Made by a program: the position numbers and the translations under genes. A DNA stretch of 64,000 bases, taken from Nelumbo lutea (Eukaryota; Streptophyta; Magnoliopsida; Proteales; Nelumbonaceae). Under the pieces are notes generated by a model. It was given only the letters and a program-made list of their open reading frames with translations. It searched no databases and was not told where the DNA came from. Every line of letters starts with the position of its first letter. Positions within the stretch are counted from its first letter, which is position 1. Shown piece by piece: positions 38,201 to 50,200 of this stretch. The DNA lies in the NCBI GenBank assembly GCA_022828595.1, contig JAKGHH010000003.1, positions 11,160,934-11,224,933 on the forward strand. Reading direction: 5' to 3'.

Positions 38201-41200
38201 CGTAGAATTGAATTTTAGAGAAGGGATTCTTGTACTGAAATACTGTCTTTATGTACAAAATCTAAGAAGAAATTTGATTTCTGTTTCTAAACTGTGTTGG
38301 ATGGATATACTGTTTCTTTTAGTAATATGATTACTATAAAAAGGAACAACAAATTCATCGCATACGGGGAACTGGAGAACGATCTCTATGTTCTACATCA
38401 TTCTCTAGAAACTAACATAATCGAAACTACGTCGGTCGAAATCCCCAAGAAAAGGACTCGTGACATGGTTAGTCCCACGTGCCTGTGGCATTACCGACTT
38501 GGCCACATCGGTATTGACCGAATCACAAGATTGGTAAAGCGTGGTCCTTTGGGTTTTCTAACCGTAGAAAACCTTCCCACTTGTGAGCCTTGCCTTACAG
38601 GCAAGATGACAAAGTAGCCATTTAACGGTAAGCCTGAAAGATGTACATGCACACTTGACCTTATACATAGTGATGTATGTGGTTCCCTGAGTGTTAGGAC
38701 CCGCAACCAACATTTGTATTTCATCACCTTTACCGATGATTTCTCACGATATGGTTATGTGTACCTAATGAGACATAAATCTGAAACCTTTGAAAAGTTC
38801 AAAGAGTTCAGACAAGAGGTCGAGAAACAGTTAGGGAGAGAAACTAAGGCCCTTCGATCAGATCGAGGTGGCGAGGATCTCTCTGACGAGTTCAGGGACT
38901 ACTTGAAGGCCAATGAGATTATCTCACAATTGGCTCCTCCTGCAACACCCCAACTCAACGGTGTTTCAGAGAGGAGGAATAGGACATTGCTAGACATGGC
39001 CTGATCACTTCTCACACTCTCAAAATTGCCCACATCATTTTGGGGATATGCGTTAGAGACCGCAATGTACGTGCTGAATCGGGTTCCAACCAAATCGGTT
39101 CCGAAAACTCCATACGAACTATGCACCGAAAAGAAACCAAGTGTCAAACACTTGAAGTTTTGGGGTTGTCCTACGCACGTTAAAAGAACGAGTGCGGACA
39201 AATTGGAATTCAAGACCAACCGTTGCTTGCTTGCAGGCTACCCAAATGATTCAGTGGGTTATCTTTTCTATGACCCAAGTGAGCAGAAAGTGTTCTGCAG
39301 TCGAAATGCCATGTTCTTAGAGACGGATTATATCTTGGACACTCATCGTCAGGAAATAGTTCTTGATGAGGAGAGCTTAGGATCAGTGGGAGATGTCCCG
39401 CAGGTTCCAGGTAGTGACCAACCTAGAAGATCCACCCGGGTATCCAGGCCACTAGTCCGTTATGGTTATGACCAGGATAATTACCTGGCGGAAGCCTTGA
39501 TTAGTGAGGAGGATCCCATGACTTACATGAAAGTTATGTTGGACATAGATTCCCAGAAGTGGATGGAGGCCATGAGAGCTGAGATGGACTTGATGGAGGC
39601 CAATGGAGTCTGAACTCTAGTAGATCCGCCCTCTAGGGTAAAAGCAATTGGTTGCAAATGGATTTATAAGAGGAAGAAGGGCCCCGATGGCAGGATTGAG
39701 ACCTACAAAGCTCGTTTGGTGGCGAAAGGGTATACTTAGAAAGAAGGTATCGACTATGAGGAAACCTTTTCGCTTGTGGCCATGCTTAAATCCATTAGGA
39801 TCCTGCTAGCTATAGCAGCATACCATGACTATGAGATTTGGCAAATGGATGTCAAAACCGCGTTCCTGAATGGAGATCTTATTGAAAATATCTACATGCA
39901 GTAGCTGCAAGGCTTCATTGCTGCTGGTTAGGAACACATAGTATGTAAACTTAATAGATCCATATATGGACTTAAGCAGGCTTCTAGGAGTTGGAACATC
40001 CGTTTTGACTCTGCCGTCAAATCGTTCGACTTTGAGCAGAATCCGGATGTGCCCTGTGTTTACAGGAAGTCCAGTGGGGATAAGGTCACCTTTTTGGTGT
40101 TATATGTGGACGATATCCTACTCATTGGGAATGATGTAGGAATGTTGATTTCGGTCAAGGTATGGCTTTCGTAGCAGTTCTCCATGAAAGATCTTGGAGA
40201 TGCTTCCTATATACTAGGTTTTCGACTCTATAGAGATAGATCGAAGCGAATAATTGGATTATCCCAGGCTGCTTAGACAAAATTGTCAAAAGGTACAACA
40301 TGGAGAACTCCAAGAAAGGAAACATTCCTTTCAGGCATGGAGTCACTCTCTCTAAGAAGATGTCTCCCAAGACTTCTGAGGAGATTGAGGGCATGAAAGA
40401 TGTTCCTTATGCCTCAGCCGTAGGGAGCATCATGTATGCCATACTGTGTACTCGCCCTAACATTGCTCAGGCGGTGAGTGTCGTAAGCAGGGTCCAGGCC
40501 AACCCAGGGCAGGAGCATTGGACAACTGTGAAGAACATATTTAAATACCTTCGAATGACAAAAGAGTTTTGTCTGGTATTCGATGGTAGTTCACTGCAAA
40601 TTCTGGGGTATACTGATGCCGATTTCCAGTCAGATCCAGATGATAGAAAATCTACATCTGGGTATATTTTCACGATAGGATCGTGTGCTGTTTGCTGAAA
40701 AAGCAACAAACAGGGGTCCACGGTAGACTCCACAACCGAAGCTGAGTACATTGCCGCAAGTGAAGCTGCTAAGGAAGTTGTGTGGATGAAGAAGTTCGTT
40801 CACGAATTAGGAGTGGTTTCGTCTAGCACATCATCCATCCCGTTGTTGTGTGACACGATGGAGCGATCGCCCATGCTAAGGAGCCTCAGGCCCACTCGAA
40901 GTCAAAGCACATCGAGAGAAAGTACCATGTACTGCGGGAGATCGTTGGTAGAGGGGACGTCTTGATTCAGAAGGTAGCATCAGCGGATAATGTGGCAGAC
41001 CCATTAACTAAGCCACTCACACAGAAGGTGTTTGAGAAACACGTGGAAAGTATGTGACTTTGGCTTGTACCAGATTGGACCTAAGTGCAAGTGGGAGCTG
41101 TTGGATAGTTTTTGTATGCCCTTAGCTTCAATAAGTTTTTGTATGCCCTTAGCTTCAATAAGTTTTGATGTACAAAAACAGTCTAACACCTACGTTGGAG

Positions 41201-44200
41201 GGAAAATGGGCATCATTGCCTACGACAATCCCCCTCTTATCCTTATGTTTCGAGCTTCCACGAGTACAATGGGGGAAAAAGAAGCTAACAATAACAATAA
41301 TGCAAGAAACTACAAGGGGAAAAAGTCTACTTTTGCATTTGGTGGATTTGTTTGGAGTTCTAGAGGGTGGCAACTGCACAGCCTAGAGGGTTCCCACGCG
41401 CTGAATTTAATTTATGAGAAAAAAGGGGTGATGAGAATGGTTTTCTTCTTCAAACACTCGAGCTCCTTTGCGTTTGGAACGCTTTGGTAGCATTTGTTTG
41501 TCTCTGCGTTTGATGGGTTCGTTTGGGGGTTTCAAAAGGCAACAATTGCACATCCTATGGCGCTTCTCCCACGCCTTTGAGCTCTGTGTTGGATTCAGGC
41601 AGAGGGAGGGTCTTGATTCTTTGCAACCTCGAGCCTAGAACGATCTGGGGTGACTATATCGGAAGAACTCACTATGCATTCAAATGATTTGGAGGCATCC
41701 CAACCGAAGAACTCAAAAGGAAACCCTTGTGCATGCCAAGGATTTTGAGGAGTCTTTCAGCCCTTGGAAACGAAGCCCTGAAGTCGTTGGCCTTGGAACT
41801 TTCAGTACTTGGGGGAGCGGTGACTAGGAGGTTGCCATGGAGAGCTAGTGGCAAGAGATGTAAAGGTTTTGGTTTGGAGGAAAACGATTTAGAGTCGCCA
41901 GAATCCGCCTATGGCGGCCTCTCCTCTTGCTGGTGAGCTCTGGTTTTATTCCCTGTTTGAGTAAGGAAGGTGGGGGGAAGATGAAGGACTTGAAGCCAAG
42001 TACCCCCCCTTCTGACCCTTTTTGGTAAAAAAAAGAAAATAAAATGTGGGAGGATGCCAGATAGGAGGGGAACTTGGGTGATGTGGCAAGAATGTTAAGT
42101 GAGAGGTTGGGCCCGTTTCCTTAGGCTGATTCAATGCCTTGGGTCCCCCACCAACCCCTATTTATAGTGCTCAAGTTGGGGTAGTTTAGGTGTTTTTGGT
42201 GTTTGTGGGGGGCAAAATGGTCCAAAAGATGTGAATTTCAAGGTATTTTAGGTACTGGGAAGGAGGGTATTTTGAAGGCGTTCAAGGGTAAAATGGTCCA
42301 AATGAGGTAAACTTAGGGGTATTTTGGGAAGGATGATGAGTGTTTTGGGTATTTTGAGGGTTTTAGGGGTAAAATGGTCTAAACAAGGTAGATTTGGGGG
42401 TATTCTAGGAAGGATGAAGGGTGAGGGGTGTTTTGGATACTTTGAGGTTCTTGAGGGGGGGGGTCCAACAAAAGTTGTAACAAGGGAATATTCTGATCCA
42501 AAAGTAAGCAACTTTTGGGTGGCCATAATTTACTCAGGAATGGCTACTGTGTTGATGTTATATCACAAGAGAGTTGTGCAAACAAATGACAACTTGTTGA
42601 ATAAAATCTCACTTGGTTTGAAGGCTAGGAATGGAGTTTTTAGGTGAAATTTGGTAGGGTAGGGTTTTTGAGGGTCCCAGATTTGTTGGCGGGGTCAAAT
42701 GGGTCTAAAGAGATCTGCATCTAGGGGATTTATGTGATTATGGTTCTTAAACGATGAAAAAGGGCTGAAAAGGAATCTTGCTTCGATCAAGGGCCAAATG
42801 ATGGAGCATTGAGATGAAATTTGACAGGCAAGAGTTTTAGGGTACTTGGAGTCTTTAGGGGGTGCCGGATTAGTCATGTGAAGTGTCTAAAGGGGGGCTT
42901 GCAATTTAAGGAGATTAGTATCCACTTTTTGGGTGTTGACATTATATATCAATGATATTTTGCCTTTTGCCTCACATCCAACCAATAAGTACTTGGCAGT
43001 CTCCTTCAACAATTAAGTCTGTCCATCCTTGCATCTTTACCAACCTTCAAACCTTGGATAAGTGCTAGCAATTCAGCCTTTAAGGAGTTGCCTTGCCCAA
43101 TTGGTCTTGAAATCTTGAGTAGAATGCTTTTATTTTTTAATAGTTAACGGTATCATTTCATTAATATAAACAAGGATGTACGATGAGGAACAAACCGGGT
43201 ATGAATACCCATAAAAGCAGTCAATACAAATGATCCCAAAATAATTGCTCCCTAAAAATCCCTTTCCTTGCTAAGGAATCTGTCAACCCATTAGCATCCC
43301 TTGAGTAGAATGTTGCTGTTGTTGTCTCTCACAACTCCACCTGATCCTGAAACCCCAGGGTTGCCTAAGCTACAACCATCAAAGTTTAATTTTAAAATGC
43401 CTACTTCAGGGGCTATTCATTCTTCTTTTCTTTTCTGATTCTGACCTGAAAGACATCCACTGTTTGCCATCCCATTAGGTATTTTCTTATAACCTTAAAT
43501 TCATCACAAGTCAAAGCCCAGGTAGTTATTTGTTTTAACCATAGAGACCAACCAGAGAGTAATCATCTAATTCTTTGTTTTCAAATATCTTGGCATTCTT
43601 GATTCTTCTCACCCCAAATTCTTCAAATTATGGCATCTCTTGTACAGTACCATTGTTTTTTTTTTGCCTCTTTGTGTGTCAAGACGTTAGCTTTGTAGAG
43701 AAGAGGTCTATGACATTCATTATGGGCATAGCACTTCTTTCTTGTTTTTTTTTTTTAATTTTATATTCTTTAGAATATCTTGGAGAACTTCTTGGATGGG
43801 CTTGCCTTACATCTTGTAGAATCTTCCCACAGTTCCCATTTGCTAGATTTTACAAGTTCTAATTTGTTTACTCTTATTCTAGAAATTAGGAGATCTTTGT
43901 TTTGAAGTTTTCATTTTTTTTGGGTATTAGATAGAACAAATTAGTGGTGACAGTAGGGTGCACATGAGGTCCACTTTCTATGAGTTTGATCCTGTACCTC
44001 CTTTTTTGATGTGATACGAGTGACCATATCAGCTACTGGATCATCAGCTGGTTTTTGATTTTATTAGAAATGCAAGTTTTTTTTTTTTTTTTAATAAGTG
44101 GTCCCTGTTTCTTTCTCAATTTGAAAAGATAAATGCATTCTGTAATATCATGTTTGACCAATTCCTTTTCTCTATATAGATGGGTATAAAGTGTGGCACA

Positions 44201-47200
44201 TGATATGATGGAATTTGGAATTAAAGAGTTTTATTTGATGCTTGTAGACTTCTTGTAGACTTCTTGTGTATTGCTGATTGAATTCATCATACAATGCAGA
44301 CTCTCATGTTTATTGTTTGTGCCAATTCTATCCTAGAGTTGATTATTATTTCTAAGGGTTTAACCCTTGAGTGTTAAGCCAATTCTTGAGTCTCAAATGT
44401 AGACTTAAAGTTCCCTGACACACATAAACTGATGCTGCCAAAAGCTCAAATACTTCCCCCATCTAAATCCACACTATAGGAATCTTTTGCCCAAAAAACA
44501 ACCTTGATTTTCTAAAGTTATTCTCTTAAACTTGTCATATATATTTTAGGGTGAAGGAAGCATGCATGTCGCTGTCAATTGTGCATGTTTACTTGTTAGT
44601 GAGGCTTGGGATTTTGATATTGTTGAAAATACCATCCTGTGGAAATAGGATATTTTATAAATGGATTGAGATTTGTAAATTTTGAGAAATTGAGGATAGA
44701 TTTGGAAAACTTATAAATTTTAAATATACCTTCAGGTCATCTTTTGTAAGAAAAGAAAAAGCAAAATTGAGGATCCATAGCATAGGGAACTCAAGAACAT
44801 CCACTTATGAGTTATGACATGAAGAAATTATTTTGTCATATGTATATCTATTATCTATAACAAACCATTCCCTGATTGGGCTTTCTTTCAGAAGGATTTG
44901 GCCATATCCATAATTTGTAAGAGATAATTGATTGACTGTATACATCTTTTACTAATGAGTACAACATAAACATGGTTGACGTACAACCTTAATCAGCTAC
45001 ATAATGTAAATATGTTTATGTATAATGTATGTATACAAACAATTATTTTTTCCTGTTGAAGGAAAAAAGCATGTCTAAATATCCACCAAATATTCCAAGG
45101 TGCAAATATTGTGTTATGAATTATCCCAATCTAGTTAAAATTTTAATTCAGAGACACTATTTGATTTATTTTATAAAATAATGAAATTAATAACTTTAAA
45201 CTATTACATTTTTTCCCAATTATTTTTTCCCTAAACAGTTAATTTATTATTTAGGGGTGAGCAAAAAAAAACCGAACCGACCGAAACAGAACTGAAAAAT
45301 TGGTTAAGCGAACCAATCGGTTCGGTTTCGGTTTGGTGTTTTTAAAAAACCGAAGGTACCAGTTCCGTTTTGGTTAACCAATATAGAAAACCGGCGGTTA
45401 ACCGAACCGACTGGTGTACATATATTTCTATATATTTTCTATATATTCGTGCATATTAAATTTTTATATTTTTTATATATTATAAATTAATAAATATGCA
45501 TTATATATAAATATATATTTATAATATATGATATATTATTTATTATTTAAAATGTAATATTTTATATATTTAGAAAATTTTATTATATATTTATATATAT
45601 CTTTATAATTTATATTGTAAAAAATAAAAAACCAAAAAATCGACGATTAATAGAACCGGTCAACCGGTTAACCGATAGGTTTCAGTTACCGGTTTTCCAA
45701 AAACCGGTACTACCGGTTCGGTTACATAAAGTGCCCACCGAACCGTGAGCACCCCTATTATTATTATTATTATTTAGAAATTAATTGGCTTTTCCAATTA
45801 ATTTTCTATGATATATTATTAATGGCTTACCTAACTTTTCTGTAACGCCGGTTTGCAGTTTCTTTTTCTTTTACAAAATTGGGTTAGTTCTCTATAATTC
45901 TTAATTATTTGTAAATAAAGACAACGGTTGCTTGTTAAGATTAATTATTCCAATAATTAATTTATCAAGATAAGCATCTTCACAACATTTTGAATATATG
46001 AAGATGTTGAGATAAATAATAGTGGAAAAGACAAAAGAGGGAGATAGCAGTATGAATACCTTAGAAGCTAATTTTATAAACAAATTTATGGATTTGATGA
46101 TGATTATAACAAAAACAATTTTTTAGTTTAGAATTACTATACATAATCAAATTGTAAAAAAATATTAATTACATATTCAGCTCTAAGAAATTGTACTTAG
46201 GAAAAACATGTCATGTTGGAAGTAAAATCCAGCCTACTGGCCTATTATGCTGATGAAAATTCTTTAAAATAAGAGTCTGATCACCAAGGAAGCAAGCTAT
46301 ATTGGAATAAATCCTGTCCAAAGGATGGAACTAGCCATAGAAATTCATTTGTTCCATTGCTGTTACAGACCCCAAACCATAAAAAGCTGACTTCCACAAA
46401 ATCTAACTGACATAATTTTTGTTGAAACAACAAAGTAACAGAGGGCAGATAGATCAAAAGAAAATTCTTACAACAAAATAAATAATCCTTCTAAATTTGT
46501 TTTACTTCTCATAATAGTATAAGTAGGTCATACCATGGTTGGGTTGCATCAGTTTTATTAACATTGTTGCAAGATAACTTGCTTAGGATCTTGCTAATAC
46601 ATCTTGTTTTGTTCATTTTTATGTCACAGTAATGTCTGCTGTCAGTGGCCTGCAAGGTGAAATTCCGGGAGTTGATACAAGTGGGTAAATTTATTCTAGA
46701 AAGTTGACTCTTAAGAGTTAATTTTATGGAACTTGTAGCTTTTGGCCTTGAATTTTTCAAATTAATCTTTTCTTTTCACTTTTCTCGATGAAATATAGCA
46801 TGAGTAGTGGTGAACCCTTCCTATCTACTATAAAATGTTGCACATTTCTGTTGATAAATTGACTTATTTTAAAAGGTCAAGGCAATTACACTATCCTAGC
46901 TTTTTGATCAATCACTTTCTTCTGGAGGGTCTATCTAGATGCATTTTTCCATGAGAAAATTCCACAATTAAACGGGTAGTACTATCTAATTGATACAATT
47001 TTGGTCATTCACCATCAATTTGATTTCTATAGTAACATGTTGTGTCTGAGAAGCCAAGGGTTATGAGCTAGTGGTAGTGAGATACAAAACTGAATTTTGA
47101 CTGATTTGAGTTGTATTACTTACAGATTCTGTGGTTATCCTTTCTATTGTGATCCTTGTGGGATTGTTCAGCATACAGAGGTTTGGGACTAGCAAAGTAG

Positions 47201-50200
47201 GTTTCATGTTTGCACCTGCACTGGCTTTGTGGTTCTTCTGTCTGGGATCTATTGGAATATACAACCTATTTAAGCATGATATCACAGTTCTAAAGGCAAT
47301 CAATCCAGCTTATATTTATTACTTTTTCAAGAGGAACAGTGCAAAGGCATGGTCAGCTCTTGGTGGCTGTGTTTTGTGTATTACTGGTATGTCTCACTTT
47401 ATATAGCTATTCAAATACTTTACATGCTTGTTTCTTGGAAAATATCCCATTGAACTGGTTTCTGATTTTTATCTTCCTATCCTTCTCTATTTGGTATAGT
47501 CAACATGTTATGGTTGTGCCTTGAATTCTTTGTTGTGGCTCACTCCATGAACCTGCTCCGAATTAAGTAGAGAAAAACCTGAAGGCAAATTTTCATAGTG
47601 GTTTGTGGTGGAAGCACAGGGCTTGGAATGGACCCGATCCATATTCAGTTTATGGTTCGAACTGAATACGAAGAGTTATGTGGGGGGGGTCTCTCTTGTA
47701 TACTTGGTCTTTGCCTTGTGAGAGAAGAGCGAGACTTTGGGTGTATTTGGGGTTTACTTGTTTAGGTTTTCTTGAATGAGGTTGTGAATGCACAGCTCTG
47801 TATTCCTCTCCAATTCTCCATTACAGATTACATCATAGATTTTTGCTCCTCCTTCGCCTGTGGACATAGGCTATAAGCCAAACCACGTAAATCTGTGTGT
47901 CCTCTTTGCGTGCTTCTTTTTATCTCTGTTTTTCTTTCGTTTTTGGGTGCCATTTGAATCTACATTTTTGGGTTTTGCGCAACACAACATTTGAATGATA
48001 TTTTATTTTTTATATAGTTCCTTGCACTTACTGCTCCCAGTTCTTCATTTTAATTACTTTGTTATATTTGCAAATTTCTCTTCCATAGCTTTCTGTTTCA
48101 TCTTATTTAATAAAACCTTAAATAATTAAAATTGTTTTAGTTTTCAATAAACTGTTTTGAGTTTCTTTCTTCTCACGTTAAAGAACATAGCAATTCCAAT
48201 CAAGTTGATTCTGGTAAAATATTCTTCTCCGTGAGACCTACTAAATGGTGCTTCCAACTTCCCCATGTTTGCAGTGTGTGTAAAGCTGCTTCTGGTGTAT
48301 TATAATGGCCATCTTCTTAAAGACTATGTTTAAGAACAAGATTCATCTTGATAGATACTATAATTATTCTTAGTGAATCAAGAAACAGTATCTCCTTTCC
48401 AACTTGCATGTGTCTTCCCTAGGGCATAAGTTTGTCAAAGCTATCAGTACCATTACATGTACAAAGGACTGGAATTATCATCTTTATATAATCATAGAAA
48501 CATAATATCATATGTAGCATCACCACATCATGGAATACTTATCACTTCTCAATATACATTTGCTTGTTTGGATGTGGTTGCAGGATCTGAAGCAATGTTT
48601 GCTGATCTCGGTCATTTCTCTGTTTTATCTATACAGGTATCTGTGTACTTCTCAGTTATTAATAAATGACATAGACTTCAATGATGATACCTTCTTATCT
48701 TGTAATTTCAAATATCTTTGGTGCTTACAGATTGCTTTCTCCTTTGTGGTGTTTCCCTGCCTCATGTTGGCCTACATGGGCCAAGCTGCATATCTAATAA
48801 GATACCCTTCTTCTGCAGAACGGATATTCTATGATTCTGTGCCAGGTATGCACTGTAAGAAATTGTCACAACTCAAGTTTATTCAGCTTGGTTCTAAATG
48901 CCTTCAGATAAACTCTCTTGGAAAATGCATGTCATGTGTTCATTTACATTAACCATTCTAATATCTAAATGTCGTAAATGAACAGAAGCTCTTTTCTGGC
49001 CTGTTTTTGTCATAGCCACACTTGCTGCCATGATTGCCAGTCAAGCCATGATTTCTGCTACATTTTCATGTATCAAACAATCTATGGCCCTTGGTTGCTG
49101 CCCGAGGATGAAGATAGTTCACACCTCTAGGAAGTTCATGGGTCAGATCTATATTCCCGTCATCAATTGGTTCTTGATGATCATGTGCATAATAGTTGTT
49201 GCCACTTTCAGGAGTACCACTGATATAGCAAATGCATATGGTTAAGTATTCTTAATGCCAAGTTTGTGAAATCCTCCATTTCAGTTCATTCTTTTTTACT
49301 TTTAGTGTAAAAAGGAAAATGGTATGTTTAATAGTATCCAGAATGATCTGTACTGATGCAAATTGGTTTCTTGCTAGGCATTGCGGAGGTAGGTGTCATG
49401 ATGGTAAGCACAACTTTAGTGACACTTGTGATGCTTCTTATATGGCAGACCAACTTGTTTCTGGCCTTGTGTTTCCCACTTGTCTTTGGGACAGTGGAGC
49501 TCATCTACTTGTCTTCAGTTCTAACAAAGATCAAGGAGGGAGGTTGGTTGCCACTTGCATTTGCTTCTTGCTTTCTCTGTATTATGTATACCTGGAGCTA
49601 CGGGAGTGTATTGAAGTACCAGAGTGAGGTTAGGGAAAAGATCTCCATGGATTTCCTACTAGAATTGGGGTCTACACTAGGGACCGTCAGAGTCCCAGGG
49701 ATTGGATTACTGTACAACGAGCTGGTCCAAGGCATTCCCTCCATCTTCGGCCAGTTCCTGCTCACCCTTCCAGCAATTCATTCTACACTTGTGTTTGTCT
49801 GCATCAAGTACATTCCTGTCCCAGTAGTACCTCAAGAGGAAAGGTTTCTATTCAGAAGGGTGTGCCCAAAGGACTATCATATGTTCCGATGCATTGCCCG
49901 GTATGGGTATAAAGATACAAGGAAGGAAGATCATAATGCCTTTGAGCAGCTTTTGGTTGAGAGCCTTGAGAAGTTTTTGAGAAGAGAGGCCCAGGAGATG
50001 GCATTGGAGAATAGCATAGCTGATATGGAGCTTGATAGTATTTCAGTGAGGTCAAGGGACTCCGATTTCCCGGTTGATGGGGTTGAGGAACTTCAGATTC
50101 CACTGATGCATGATCAGAGAATGGAAGAGGCAAGCACTTCCACTTCAGAAGAACCTGTGACCATTTTGCCATCAAGTGTCATGCCATCGGATGAAGACCC

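Larger units (their letters stand above)
34045..41100 (+). mobile_element. Ty1/copia LTR retrotransposon, broken
   Basis: Primer-binding site TGGTATTAGAGC (35444-35455) is one base off the usual plant initiator-Met tRNA match and follows a CA terminus at 35442, so the 5' LTR ends there. Its start is unsure: TGTTGGGATAG at 34045 is a candidate. A long leader (35456-37226) precedes gag-pol. A polypurine tract (AAGTGGGAGC) ends at about 41098 and TGTTGGATAG starts the would-be 3' LTR, but the following sequence does not resemble the 5' LTR. The insertion is therefore incomplete or rearranged. Confidence 0.75.
31747..46629 (+). other. KUP intron 3 (14.9 kb)
   Basis: Donor CAG|GTACA, acceptor TCACAG. 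Contains an inverted repeat (31871-31995), a LINE 3' tail (32590-32850), a broken copia element, unassigned repeat-like DNA (41100-42950), LINE pieces (43000-43650) and a hAT MITE (45252-45757). 43650-45250 and 45760-46629 otherwise look like ordinary AT-rich intron. Confidence 0.85.

Noticed and set aside
41107..41160. Possible CRISPR-like direct repeat
   Set aside because: Two adjacent copies without spacers, in a plant retroelement.
42248..42647. ORFs of about 100 codons on both strands
   Set aside because: Arise from G-rich, repetitive GGGGTATTTTGG-type DNA; no domain.
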